DNA of 49,640 nucleotides from Candidatus Jettenia ecosi (GCA_005524015.1 SULG01000018.1:1-49640), one strand, 5' to 3'. Shown: positions 1 to 8,193, counted from the stretch's first letter. The notes: generated from the letters alone by a model not told the origin. A program made the numbers and translations.

Positions 1-1
1 G

Positions 2-271
2 GGATTCTCAAGCTCCTTTCAGAATGCAGACAAGGTAATTTTTGCGGATATTTATGCAGCCCGTGATAGTGAATATGAGAGGACGGCGATGAACTCGATG
101 AAATTATGTGAGGAGACCCGTGCTATGGGTGCCGACGTACGTTATATTCCACACTTATGTGATATCACCAAAGAGCTTTCTTTCCAGGTAAAACCGGGCG
201 ATGTAGTAATAACAATGGGCGCAGGCGATGTATGGAAAGTCGCTTATGATTTAGTATCAAATTTAGGATAA
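2..271 (+). CDS. murC: UDP-N-acetylmuramate--L-alanine ligase, C-terminal end (partial)
   Basis: This is the last 89 codons of a gene that enters from the left edge; the frame is open from base 2 to a TAA at 269-271. The translation carries the C-terminal Mur ligase signature: a VIFADIYAARDSEYE stretch, a Cys-containing helix, and the closing PGDVVITMGAGDVWKVA motif characteristic of MurC. MurC adds L-alanine to UDP-MurNAc in cytoplasmic peptidoglycan precursor synthesis. Only the third (ligase C-terminal) domain is visible, so the ATP-binding domain cannot be checked. No further mur/fts/ddl gene follows it here, so it is the distal gene visible in its cluster. The presence of MurC implies a peptidoglycan pathway. 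Confidence 0.85.
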   Translation, partial: GFSSSFQNADKVIFADIYAARDSEYERTAMNSMKLCEETRAMGADVRYIPHLCDITKELSFQVKPGDVVITMGAGDVWKVAYDLVSNLG

Positions 272-457
272 AAGGCTGTTGGTAAGCAGCCAGCATTTCT
301 ATGCTTAAATTTCTAAACTCAGATTTATTTTATTATATTTGTATTTTCTCACACATGCATATTTAGTTTCATCTGTGGGATGCCATGATATGCTAGATTT
401 TGCCTTTAAGCAATTAAGGATCTTTTATCAATTATCTTGTTGTGATTAAGGCGTAAA
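272..457. other. Intergenic region after murC
   Basis: AT-rich spacer between murC and the small repeat protein. I see no coding frame and no strong terminator. It probably contains the promoter of the next gene, but I cannot single out convincing -35/-10 boxes. Confidence 0.4.
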
Positions 458-496
458 CCCCAGTAGCTATGCTGAGAGTGTTCTCAGGAGCGTGGG
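458..496 (+). promoter_or_regulatory. Candidate structured 5' leader (nested hairpin)
   Basis: Directly upstream of the ribosome-binding site of the small exported protein lies a perfect 6-bp hairpin, CTGAGA (472-477) / TCTCAG (482-487) with a GTGT loop. It is enclosed by a second possible pairing, CCCA (458-461) with TGGG (493-496). It ends about 18 nt before the AAGGAGG at 514-520, so it could be a leader stabiliser or a cis-regulatory element. It matches no riboswitch class I know, so this is only a structural observation. Confidence 0.3.
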
Positions 497-528
497 ATAT
501 TTTTCCTAATCTTAAGGAGGAGAAGGAA

Positions 529-801
529 ATGTTGAAGAAGTTAGGTCTTAGTGTTGCTTTTGCTGGTGCATTGGTTTATAGTGGTGTATTAAATACTGTG
601 TTTGTAAATTCTGTTACAGCGGAGGAAAAAAAGGAAGAAGAAAAGAAGAAGGAAGGCGGGCACTTAATACAGCTCGTAACAGAAGAAAAGAAGGAAGAAG
701 AAAAGAAAAAGAAAGAAGGCCATCTTATCCAGTTGATAACCGATGAGAAAAAGGAAGAGAAGAAGGAAGAAAAGAAAGAAGGCGGACACTTAGTACAATA
801 A
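529..801 (+). CDS. Small exported Lys/Glu-rich protein with three GGHLIQL repeats
   Basis: The protein has 90 residues. The start at 529 is chosen because a near-ideal ribosome-binding site AAGGAGG (514-520) precedes it; the in-frame ATG at 469 lies inside the leader hairpin. Residues 1-31 form a signal peptide (KK, a hydrophobic stretch, then VTA before EE). The mature part is about 59 residues made of three units of 20-21 residues, each a run of Glu/Lys followed by (G)GHLIQ. There is no cysteine and no recognisable domain. The gene stands alone, has its own strong terminator, and has a strong RBS, which suggests high expression. The conserved His-containing GGHLIQL blocks might bind a metal or pack as short strands between charged coils; function is unknown. 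I do not recognise a family. Confidence 0.7.
   Translation: MLKKLGLSVAFAGALVYSGVLNTVFVNSVTAEEKKEEEKKKEGGHLIQLVTEEKKEEEKKKKEGHLIQLITDEKKEEKKEEKKEGGHLVQ
613..798 (+). repeat. Three tandem ~60-63 bp coding repeats
   Basis: Three consecutive units encode VTAEEKKEEEKKKEGGHLIQ-, VTEEKKEEEKKKKEGHLIQ- and ITDEKKEEKKEEKKEGGHLVQ-type peptides. The DNA is purine-rich (GAA/AAG/AAA) and the repeats differ at several synonymous and non-synonymous sites, so they are not a recent exact duplication. Confidence 0.7.
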
Positions 802-844
802 GTGAAGACTACGTAATTTGTGAGTAGTATTTTCGAAGATAGAT

Positions 845-876
845 AAAAAGGGCAACTCGCTGAGTTGCCCTTTTTT
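845..876 (+). terminator. Rho-independent terminator
   Basis: GGGCAACTC (850-858) pairs perfectly with GAGTTGCCC (862-870) across a GCT loop, preceded by A5 and followed by T6. It is about 45 bases after the stop of the small repeat protein and closes that single-gene transcript. The A/T flanks also make it usable on the minus strand. Confidence 0.9.
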
Positions 877-892
877 GTTGTTCTTTTCCCAA

Positions 893-1066
893 TTAGCTGC
901 TAAAAGCAAAGGCACTTTTCATGACCAGAGAGAAATACCGAACATCATGAAATCCATGAGCCTTTCGTTTAATCACTTTGATTTTATTGTTCATTCCGCT
1001 CTTGTTGACTACGGGACTTTTACTGTCCTGGAATTTAGATTTAAAAGAACTGAGGAAGGGTACGGA
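893..1066 (-). pseudogene. ISL3-type transposase C-terminal remnant
   Basis: Read on the minus strand, an open frame ends at a TAA (893-895) and contains MNNKIKVIKRKAHGFHDVRY, which is the signature of the C-terminal end of DDE transposases of the ISL3 group (IS204/IS1001/IS1096/IS1165): NNKIK-x-x-KR-x-(A/S)-(Y/H)-GFR. Only about 55 residues remain, with no start codon, no catalytic DDE region and no visible terminal inverted repeat. It is therefore a relic of an insertion sequence between the small repeat protein and glrR. The family assignment rests on the short motif alone. Confidence 0.6.
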
Positions 1067-1083
1067 GGTTTTTCCGCGGCTAT

Positions 1084-2454
1084 TTACGGGGAAATATGTT
1101 TATAATGTTCAATATTGATATTGTATTTTTTAATTAATTTATAAATCTCAGCCCTATTACGGTTTGCCATTTTTGAAGCTTTTGAGATATTCCCTTTGCT
1201 TATTTTCAAGAGATTTTCCACATACTCATGTTCAAATCTCTCCTTGGCGTCTTTAAACGAGTTGAAGGTACTCTTTGGTATTGTTTCTACGTTGTTAAAC
1301 ATATCTTCCGGAGTTATGACATTTTTATTACTCATGATAGTGGCATGTTCAACTTTGTTTTTTAGTTCACGTATATTGCCAGGCCAATCATAGAGGGCCA
1401 TCCTTTGGAGTGTAGCCGGTGTAAATTCAAGAATATCTTTCTTCAGCGCTTTGCAAAATTCTGTCATAAAATAATTCGCCAATAAAGGGATATCATCCTT
1501 CCTTTCTCTTAAAGGGGGAAGATAAATAGGCACAACATGTATGCGATAGAATAAATCTTCACGAAATATTCCTTCCTGTACGGCTTTGTGCAGGTCTGTA
1601 TTTGAGGCGGCAACAACCCTTACATTGACCTTGATATTTTTTGAGCCGCCAACAGGTTTAATTTCCCTTTCCTGCAACACCCTTAAAAGCTTGACTTGCA
1701 ATGTTGCTGAAGTATTGCTAATTTCATCTAAAAAAACAGTTCCTCCTTCCGCCCGTGTGAAAAGACCATCCTTTGATTCATGGGCGTCTGTATATGCGCC
1801 GCGTATGTGTCCAAAGAGTTCATTTTCCAATAAGCCTTCTGGTATGGCGCCACAGTTCGTTGCGACAAAAGGCCCCTTTGACCGGTTACTGTTGTGGTGG
1901 ATAGCCCTTGCAATCATCTCCTTACCTGTGCCACTCTCTCCATAAATGGCAACAGTACAATCAGTTTGAGATAATTTTATGACGCGTTCGAAGATTTCTT
2001 GCATTTTTTTATTCTGGGTGATAATGTTCTTAAAATTGTGTTGTTCATTGAGTTTACTTCTGAGTTGTTCGATTTCCCGGGTAAGCCTTTGTTTTTCAAG
2101 GGCATTCTTAATAAGGATGGATAGTTCTTCATTATTAAAAGGTTTCGTTATGTAGCTGTATGCTCCTTTTCTCATGGCTTCAACTGCGCTTTCAATGCTT
2201 CCATGTGCCGTCAGGATAATAATAGGAAGTATTGGATTGCCACCCATGATCTCTTCCATCAGTTGGATGCCGTTTTCTTCAGCTAATCGCAAATCAAGGA
2301 TAACGAGGTTAAAAGCAGTAGCAGATAATGCTTTTTTGGCTTCTTTGCTATCCTTTGCCGTTGTAACATGATAACCCAACGCTTTTAAACGCATCTGGAT
2401 AACTTCCAGAATATTTGTGTCGTCATCAATAACTAATATTTTCTCATTTAGCAT
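1084..2454 (-). CDS. glrR: GlrR/QseF-like sigma54-dependent response regulator
   Basis: 456 residues. The receiver domain (about 1-120) has the acidic pair DDD near residue 11, phospho-acceptor Asp in VILDLRL, and Lys in TKPF. An AAA+ sigma54-activation domain follows (about 150-385) with Walker A GESGTGKE and Walker B GGTVFLDEI. The C-terminus is a Fis-type helix-turn-helix (GNISKASKMANRNRAEIYKL), which resembles the C-terminus of enterobacterial GlrR. The sigma54-contact loop reads GAYTDA instead of GAFTGA, which may alter contact with sigma54. It is the last gene of a three-gene operon after the kinase and the coiled-coil lipoprotein, the same order as glrK-qseG-glrR. In enterobacteria that system responds to envelope conditions and activates sigma54 promoters of small RNAs. 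Orthology is inferred from order plus C-terminal similarity. Confidence 0.85.
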   Translation of the reverse strand: MLNEKILVIDDDTNILEVIQMRLKALGYHVTTAKDSKEAKKALSATAFNLVILDLRLAEENGIQLMEEIMGGNPILPIIILTAHGSIESAVEAMRKGAYSYITKPFNNEELSILIKNALEKQRLTREIEQLRSKLNEQHNFKNIITQNKKMQEIFERVIKLSQTDCTVAIYGESGTGKEMIARAIHHNSNRSKGPFVATNCGAIPEGLLENELFGHIRGAYTDAHESKDGLFTRAEGGTVFLDEISNTSATLQVKLLRVLQEREIKPVGGSKNIKVNVRVVAASNTDLHKAVQEGIFREDLFYRIHVVPIYLPPLRERKDDIPLLANYFMTEFCKALKKDILEFTPATLQRMALYDWPGNIRELKNKVEHATIMSNKNVITPEDMFNNVETIPKSTFNSFKDAKERFEHEYVENLLKISKGNISKASKMANRNRAEIYKLIKKYNINIEHYKHISP

Positions 2455-2472
2455 AATGTTATTTTGTAGAAA

Positions 2473-3126
2473 CTATTCTGCCTCCTGTTCTTTTTCAGTT
2501 ATGGTACCGTTTTCCTGTTTTACTTCTAACGGATTTACTGGTATTGTATCTTTAATACTCGTATCGACTTGATTCTTTTTCTCTTCCATTTGCACATCTA
2601 CTTCCCTGAGTTTTTCAATATCTTTTTTGAGGAGTTCAATTTTAGAATCAGCGCTGTAGAGTTCATCAGAAAGTTTTCCAATCTCCTGATCTTTCACGGA
2701 AAGGCGCTCTAACAGATCTGTTTTTTTGAGCTTTTCAATCTCATCTCTGAGTGTTTTAATCAAATGATCTGATGTTTTCAGTGTGTCGGCAAGTTTCCCG
2801 ATTTCCTGATCTTTCGAAGAAAGACGGTCTAAGAGGTCTACCTTTTTAAGCTTTTCAATATCATCCTGGAGTGTTTTAATTGTCATTGAGGCAGTACGGA
2901 GCTCATCGGTAAGTTTTCCAATCTCCTGATCTTTCCAGGAAAGACGATTGAGAAGATCGTTAATAGTTTTTTCTTTAACCTGAAGATCTGTTTTGATTAT
3001 TTTGATTTCTTCATTTTTTTTGCTTAATTCTCTTTTTGCTGACAGGCTGGCGCATCCGGTGTTCATAAGAACTGGAAAAAACAAGAGTAAGAAAAAATAA
3101 TATTTTTTCGTTCTTACTATATTCAT
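2473..3126 (-). CDS. QseG-like coiled-coil lipoprotein
   Basis: 217 residues. The N-terminus is basic, then very hydrophobic (residues 9-20), then a lipobox-like NTGC with Cys25, so the mature protein is probably a lipoprotein. Residues 57-176 are three tandem 40-residue heptad repeats, each beginning DLLxRLSxKDQEIGKL and ending IEKL(K/R)x, predicting a long coiled coil of roughly 18 nm if continuous. The Glu/Lys-rich tail has no domain I recognise. It lies between the kinase (45 bases downstream of its stop) and the response regulator (18 bases upstream), the position of QseG in the GlrKR operon. QseG is an outer-membrane lipoprotein that acts on the kinase. Sequence similarity to QseG itself cannot be claimed by eye; the role is inferred from position and topology. 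Confidence 0.7.
   Translation of the reverse strand: MNIVRTKKYYFFLLLFFPVLMNTGCASLSAKRELSKKNEEIKIIKTDLQVKEKTINDLLNRLSWKDQEIGKLTDELRTASMTIKTLQDDIEKLKKVDLLDRLSSKDQEIGKLADTLKTSDHLIKTLRDEIEKLKKTDLLERLSVKDQEIGKLSDELYSADSKIELLKKDIEKLREVDVQMEEKKNQVDTSIKDTIPVNPLEVKQENGTITEKEQEAE
2599..2958 (-). repeat. Three tandem 120-bp coding repeats (3 x 40 residues)
   Basis: Three back-to-back 120-bp units in the lipoprotein gene encode 40-residue heptad-repeat modules with near-identical KDQEIGKL cores. On the plus strand the shared block CCAATCTCCTGATCTTTC (or CCGATTTCCTGATCTTTC) recurs every 120 bases. This is an expandable array that could change the reach of the coiled coil. Confidence 0.85.
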
Positions 3127-3171
3127 AGGGTTTATTCTCCAATGAGTTTTCTATTAAATTATCTTAACTGT

Positions 3172-4692
3172 TTAAGCGTAGTTGTATTTTAGTGGCAGTG
3201 TGAAATGAAACGTAGCGCCGTTTTGCTCTCCATTGTTTTCTACCCAAATTTCACCTCCGTGATCAAATACGATCTGTTTTGCAATAAAGAGTCCTAACCC
3301 GGTTCCCTTAGTACAACCTTTTCCTTTATTATCCACCTGTTGAAATTTATCGAAGACTTTTTTGTGATATTCTACCGGTATTCCAATCCCGGTGTCTGAT
3401 ATGCTGACTTGAATAAAAGAATGCACATTATTCATCTGGTGTTTTTCTCCATGATCAGAGGAAAAACTACGGGCATTTACCTCTTTTACATTTATTGTGA
3501 CAATGCCCCCTGATGGAGTAAATTTAATGGCATTGCTAAAGATATTATCTATTACCTGAGCAATTTTATCATAATCTAATGAAATTTCAGGAATAGAAGT
3601 TCCATTTTTATGCTGAAAGGAAATGCTTTTACGTTCCGCAAGAAAGCGTAGTTCGCCAATGCTTTTACGAATGATATCATGGATATTTGAGTATTGAAAA
3701 TTATATCTCATCAACCCTGCTTCTACCCGGGAAATATCCAGGATGTCATTAATCATCAATGTAAGCCGGTGTGTGCTCTCCTTTATAATATTAAGAAGTT
3801 TAATTTGTGGTTCAGAGACTTGGCCGGCAATTTTATCGAGCATGAGCTCATTAGCCTCCCGGATAGCAGTTAAAGGAGTTTTCAGGTTATGTGAGATACT
3901 GGAAATAAACTCCGATTTCAGGAGATCAAGCTCTTTCAGTCTGTTACACATCTGGTTGAATGCAATCCCCAAAGTACCAATCTCATCTGTGGATGAAACT
4001 GTGATCCGATAGTCTAAATCTCCCTGAGAAATGCGTTCTGTTGCTTCCTGCAATGTTTTTATGGGTAAACATATACTGCGGGTAAAGAAATAGGAGAATA
4101 TCGTTCCGAATAAGATTGCAGATAAGATTAAAGAAAGGGCTACTTTGGTAGATTTGTGCACGATTAGTTGTAATAATTCAATCTTTTTAATTAATGCAGT
4201 CTGTTGAGACAGGATTATAGTATTGATAGATTTAGTAATCTGTTCAAGGGTATTTTTCTTTTCTTCCTCATAGCGGGTATCAGGTGGAATAATATTGTCT
4301 TTCCCTACGAGAATAAACTCTTTAGAAACAATTGCAATGTATTTATTATAAAATTCTTTTATCTTATGTATTAATACTTTTTCTTCTCCGGTTGTATATT
4401 CTTCCAGAGATTGAAGCCGGTCAAAGAAATCTATTTTTTTCTTATCAAAGAGATTTAAAAAGGCCTGATCATTTGTAATCAGGTATTTTTTCTCATTCCT
4501 GACCTGTTCGAGAAGGCTATCTACCAGCTTTTCTCCATTCTCTATGGAAGGGATATCGGATTTCATAACAGAGTCAGTAACTTTTTTCAGAAAATTCAGG
4601 CGAAAGATTAAATAAAAACTTGTTGATAACATAAACATCGTAATTATTATGTAACCGAAGATAATTCGTCTCCACAGGCTATTTTTTATCAT
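3172..4692 (-). CDS. glrK: GlrK/QseE-like sensor histidine kinase
   Basis: 506 residues. Membrane helices at about 8-30 and 182-205 enclose a largely helical periplasmic domain of about 150 residues. A HAMP segment follows (PIKTLQEATERISQGDLDY), then a HisKA domain with H-box SSISHNLKTPLTAIREAN, and an HATPase domain with N-box DNIFSNAIKF, G1 DTGIGIP, F-box KVFDKF and G2 GTGLGLFIAK. All residues needed for autophosphorylation are visible. It is the promoter-proximal gene of the kinase/lipoprotein/regulator operon and presumably phosphorylates the GlrR-like protein, with the lipoprotein supplying an envelope signal. The gene symbol rests on operon architecture and on the GlrR match. Confidence 0.75.
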   Translation of the reverse strand: MIKNSLWRRIIFGYIIITMFMLSTSFYLIFRLNFLKKVTDSVMKSDIPSIENGEKLVDSLLEQVRNEKKYLITNDQAFLNLFDKKKIDFFDRLQSLEEYTTGEEKVLIHKIKEFYNKYIAIVSKEFILVGKDNIIPPDTRYEEEKKNTLEQITKSINTIILSQQTALIKKIELLQLIVHKSTKVALSLILSAILFGTIFSYFFTRSICLPIKTLQEATERISQGDLDYRITVSSTDEIGTLGIAFNQMCNRLKELDLLKSEFISSISHNLKTPLTAIREANELMLDKIAGQVSEPQIKLLNIIKESTHRLTLMINDILDISRVEAGLMRYNFQYSNIHDIIRKSIGELRFLAERKSISFQHKNGTSIPEISLDYDKIAQVIDNIFSNAIKFTPSGGIVTINVKEVNARSFSSDHGEKHQMNNVHSFIQVSISDTGIGIPVEYHKKVFDKFQQVDNKGKGCTKGTGLGLFIAKQIVFDHGGEIWVENNGEQNGATFHFTLPLKYNYA

Positions 4693-5015
4693 AATTTTTT
4701 GCTTACTATACTTTACATCAAAAAGTTATACATATTTTGATTCAAAAATTTGACTTGGATTTTGTATGATAATTCTGTTATTCAAAGGATGTAAAAAAGA
4801 CCTATACAATGAAATGCAAGAATAAATAATGCAGCATTTTATCTCATTGAGAGATTTTTATCAAGGATTAATACAAGAGAGAAAATATATAATTGCGCTG
4901 TTACTAAGGTTTCTGATATAGTATTTTTTTCATGGATTCTTATTATTGTTCTGTTTATTTCCTCAGCGGATTGGGAGATAATCCTGAAATAGTTCTTTTC
5001 ATGTGAGGAGAAACG
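4693..5015. promoter_or_regulatory. Divergent intergenic region between two kinase loci
   Basis: About 320 AT-rich bases separate the minus-strand glrK operon from the plus-strand PAS kinase operon. Promoters for both must lie here, but I found no convincing sigma54 (GG-N10-GC) element or clear sigma70 pair. The GTG start of the downstream gene is marked by GAGGAG at 5005-5010. Confidence 0.4.
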
Positions 5016-6152
5016 GTGGAGGTATCTGAGAAATTTTTACAAACAGCCCTTGATGGCATTCATGACTGTATTAATATTATAAATAAAGATTTTCAAATCA
5101 TATTCGTAAATGAAGCTGCAAGTAAGATGGGCGGGAAGAAACGGCAGTCAATGTTGGGAAACAAATGTTATGCACAGCTATGGGAAAAAAGCGCTCCTTG
5201 TGAAAGCTGCGCAACCGGAAAGGTCTTTGAAACTGGTAAGTCTCAACAGGTAATTAAATGGGAAACAGGATTTGATGGTAAGAAGTATTGTATGGAGCAT
5301 TTTGTATTCCCTATTGCAGACAAAGAGGGAAATGTGGAGTATGCCGTAGAAATTTTCAGGGATATTACCGAAAGAAAATTATTCGAAGAAGAGCGGGAAC
5401 AACAACGACTGGAGCTGGGCAAACGAATACGTGAACTTCGGCATGCCTACGAAGAGCTTGAATCTTTGCAAAGTCAACTCCTGCAAACGGAAAAAATGGC
5501 TTCTATTGGTCTCATTGCATCAAGTCTTGCTCATGAACTAGATACACCTCTTGCAACGATTTCCGGTTACTGCGAATTACTGGCAGAGGATATCCATGAT
5601 GAAAAGTTATTAGGGCGGATTAAAACTATTTCCGAACAGATAATAAAATGTCAAAAGACCATCAGAAATCTGCTGGATTTCTCAAGAAAGTCTAATTGTG
5701 AAAGGAAATTGTGTAATATCCATCATTTGATCAACAATACCTTGTCGCTTATTGAACATCGTTTGATAATCCGTAAAATAAAATTACATAAAATTTTTCA
5801 TGATAAGGCGCCTCTGTTATTTGTGGATGGAAATCAAATTCAGCAGGTAATTTTAAACCTTATCAATAATGCAGTAGATGCCTTACCGAAAGGCGGAGAT
5901 ATATGTATCGAAACCAGGATAAATACGGAACCGAAATCTGTTGATATTATCTTTGAAGATAACGGATTCGGTATATCTGATGAAGACCAGAAACATATCT
6001 TCACCCCTTTTTTTACCACGAAAGAACCTGGTAAAGGGACGGGATTAGGACTATCGATTTGCAGTAATATAATCTTAGCCCATAATGGTAAAATAGTGTT
6101 GGAGAGTAAGACAGGCGCTGGCACGAAATTTATTATATCACTGCCAATATGA
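5016..6152 (+). CDS. PAS-domain sensor histidine kinase (cytoplasmic)
   Basis: 378 residues from a GTG start with GAGGAG 5 bases upstream. There is no membrane segment. An N-terminal PAS domain (about 5-115) ends in the usual DITERK; it contains a CYAQLWEKSAPCESC cluster seen in some PAS sensors that may bind metal or respond to redox. A coiled-coil linker (about 120-160) leads to the HisKA H-box SSLAHELDTPLATISGY and the HATPase domain with NLINNAVDAL, DNGFGI and GTGLGLSIC. It is followed 28 bases later by an NtrC-type regulator, so the two form a two-component pair. The signal is unknown; a redox or ligand signal inside the cell is plausible because there is no transmembrane sensor. Confidence 0.85.
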   Translation: MEVSEKFLQTALDGIHDCINIINKDFQIIFVNEAASKMGGKKRQSMLGNKCYAQLWEKSAPCESCATGKVFETGKSQQVIKWETGFDGKKYCMEHFVFPIADKEGNVEYAVEIFRDITERKLFEEEREQQRLELGKRIRELRHAYEELESLQSQLLQTEKMASIGLIASSLAHELDTPLATISGYCELLAEDIHDEKLLGRIKTISEQIIKCQKTIRNLLDFSRKSNCERKLCNIHHLINNTLSLIEHRLIIRKIKLHKIFHDKAPLLFVDGNQIQQVILNLINNAVDALPKGGDICIETRINTEPKSVDIIFEDNGFGISDEDQKHIFTPFFTTKEPGKGTGLGLSICSNIILAHNGKIVLESKTGAGTKFIISLPI

Positions 6153-6180
6153 GTAGTAATTGAGGTAAGGGATAAAAGTT

Positions 6181-7539
6181 TTGAAGAAGATATTAATTGT
6201 AGATGATGATATAGCAATGGGGGAGATGTGTAAGGAACTCCTCAAGAGCAGGGGATATGTATCGGACGTTGTTGCAAGCAGTAAAGAAGCCATTGAAAAG
6301 ATATCTATGGATGGAATATATACCATTGTCCTTACTGATTTAGTTATGCCAGAAATGGACGGTATAGAGGTCTTAAAGAAGGTTAAACAGCAAAATCCAC
6401 ATATCGATGTAGTTGTCATGACCAGTTATGGCACTGTTACCAATGCCGTGGAAGCTATGAAACTCGGCGCTTCGGATTATATTACGAAACCGTTCAAGCG
6501 CGATGAGCTTATTATTATTATTGAAAAGATATTACAAATGCAGCGACTGGCAGGGGAAGTGGACCGGTTACGCTCAGAACTCGGTGAAAAATATACCTTT
6601 GGTAACATTGTTGGTGAAAGTGTAAAGATGAGAAAGATCTATGAAATTATATCAAACGTATCTAATACGGAAGCTAATATCCTGATTCAGGGAGAGACAG
6701 GAACAGGCAAGGAATTGGTAGCAAGGGCTATTCATTACAATAGTACTCGTAAGAATCATCCTTTTGTAAAGGTAGATTGCGCTGCCTTGTCAGAGACGTT
6801 ATTGGAGAGTGAACTCTTTGGCCACGAGAAAGGGTCATTTACCGGAGCAACAAAAGATAGAATTGGTCGTTTCAGAACGGCAGACCGAGGTACCATATTC
6901 TTAGATGAAATCGGCAATATTCCTATGACGGTTCAGGCAAAATTACTTCGTGTTTTGCAGGATAGTGAGTTTGAGGCGGTAGGAAGCGACCAGCCGGTAA
7001 AAGTGGATGTGCGCATTGTTGCCGCAACCAATGCAGACCTTGAGGATCGTGTTGAAAAAGGCTTATTTCGCAGGGATCTCTTCTATAGATTGAACGTCAT
7101 TCGTATTTTCCTTCCTTCTTTAAGAGAGCGTATGGACGATATCCCCATGCTTGTTCCACATTTTCTTTCTATCCATAATACAAAGAACAGGAAAACAGTA
7201 GAAGGGATTTCGCGTGAAGCGCTGGGTAAACTCATGTCATATGCCTGGCCAGGAAATATACGAGAGCTGGAAAACGTTATCGAACGTGCGGTAATTCTTT
7301 GTAAAGGAAAGATGATTGAGCCTGTAGATGTCCCTTTGTATCAGGAAAAGACAAGTTTTCAACAGGACTTTTTCGGAAAGTCCCTTCAGATATTAATGGA
7401 TCAGGTTGAGCGCCAAATAATTGTTAACACTATGGACTTGGTGGAGGCAGATAAGGAACAAGCTGCTAAAATACTCCAAATCTCACGTGCCAGTCTTTAT
7501 AATAAAATAAAAAAGCATAAAATTACTGAATTGTTGTAA
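6181..7539 (+). CDS. NtrC-family sigma54-dependent response regulator
   Basis: 452 residues from a TTG start. The receiver domain has DDD near residue 10, phospho-acceptor Asp in VLTDLVMPEMDG, and Lys in TKPFKRDEL. The AAA+ domain has Walker A GETGTGKE, sigma54 loop GSFTGA (the G-A-F-T-G-A loop with Ala to Ser), Walker B TIFLDEIGNI, and an arginine-finger region. The C-terminal Fis-like helix-turn-helix reads EQAAKILQISRASLYNKIKKH. It is the partner of the PAS kinase immediately upstream. Target promoters cannot be identified here. A MarC-type membrane protein gene begins 27 bases downstream and may be co-transcribed. Confidence 0.88.
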   Translation: MKKILIVDDDIAMGEMCKELLKSRGYVSDVVASSKEAIEKISMDGIYTIVLTDLVMPEMDGIEVLKKVKQQNPHIDVVVMTSYGTVTNAVEAMKLGASDYITKPFKRDELIIIIEKILQMQRLAGEVDRLRSELGEKYTFGNIVGESVKMRKIYEIISNVSNTEANILIQGETGTGKELVARAIHYNSTRKNHPFVKVDCAALSETLLESELFGHEKGSFTGATKDRIGRFRTADRGTIFLDEIGNIPMTVQAKLLRVLQDSEFEAVGSDQPVKVDVRIVAATNADLEDRVEKGLFRRDLFYRLNVIRIFLPSLRERMDDIPMLVPHFLSIHNTKNRKTVEGISREALGKLMSYAWPGNIRELENVIERAVILCKGKMIEPVDVPLYQEKTSFQQDFFGKSLQILMDQVERQIIVNTMDLVEADKEQAAKILQISRASLYNKIKKHKITELL

Positions 7540-7566
7540 TCTCATATAATCCAATAATCCAAACTT

Positions 7567-8193
7567 ATGGAAATTCTACAAAACTTTAACATGGAGCATG
7601 TATATAACTATCTCCTTGCTTTTATACCAATTTTTGTTGCAATCGATGTCATAGGGGTATTGCCTATTTTTATGTCACTGATGGATGGTATAAAAAATCC
7701 GCTCAAGACAAAAATTATTAATCAATCTATTATTACCGCTCTTTCAGTGAGTGTTAGTTTTATAGCTATTGGTAAGTTTGTTTTTTCTGTATTAGGAGTT
7801 GAAATATATGATTTTAAAATGGCAGGAGGACTCTTATTGCTTGTTTTTGCCATTAATGATTTGCTTTTTGGAGAGAAAGAAAAAAGGGTTATAACTTCAA
7901 CCATAGGGGTAGTCCCTTTAGGTATTCCCCTTGTTGTAGGACCGGCCGTTTTGACCTCAATTATTATTACGATAGATACTTATGGTTACATTCCCACAAT
8001 GATTTCACTCCTGGCAAATCTTTTTATTGTGTGGATTGTACTCGTGAAATCTGATTTTATATATCGACTCATGCGTGAAGGGGGTTCAAAGGCCTTTGCA
8101 AAGGTTGCTTCTTTGTTACTGGCAGCTATAGCGGTGATGATGATTAGGCGGGGTGTTATGGATGTAATACTTTATATAAAAAAATCTTCTTAA
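7567..8193 (+). CDS. MarC-family integral membrane protein
   Basis: 208 residues with about six hydrophobic segments and the conserved MarC features: an early IPIFVAIDVIGVLPIF segment, a GLLLLVFAI helix and a VPLGIPLVVGPAVLTSII motif. MarC proteins are inner-membrane proteins of unresolved function, originally and wrongly linked to multiple antibiotic resistance. The gene follows the NtrC-type regulator by 27 bases on the same strand, so it may share its transcript, but there is no sequence evidence that it is a target of that regulator. Confidence 0.8.
   Translation: MEILQNFNMEHVYNYLLAFIPIFVAIDVIGVLPIFMSLMDGIKNPLKTKIINQSIITALSVSVSFIAIGKFVFSVLGVEIYDFKMAGGLLLLVFAINDLLFGEKEKRVITSTIGVVPLGIPLVVGPAVLTSIIITIDTYGYIPTMISLLANLFIVWIVLVKSDFIYRLMREGGSKAFAKVASLLLAAIAVMMIRRGVMDVILYIKKSS

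Noticed and set aside
469-528. A longer start for the small repeat protein at ATG 469.
   Set aside because: It falls inside the leader hairpin and has no ribosome-binding site; ATG 529 has a perfect AAGGAGG.
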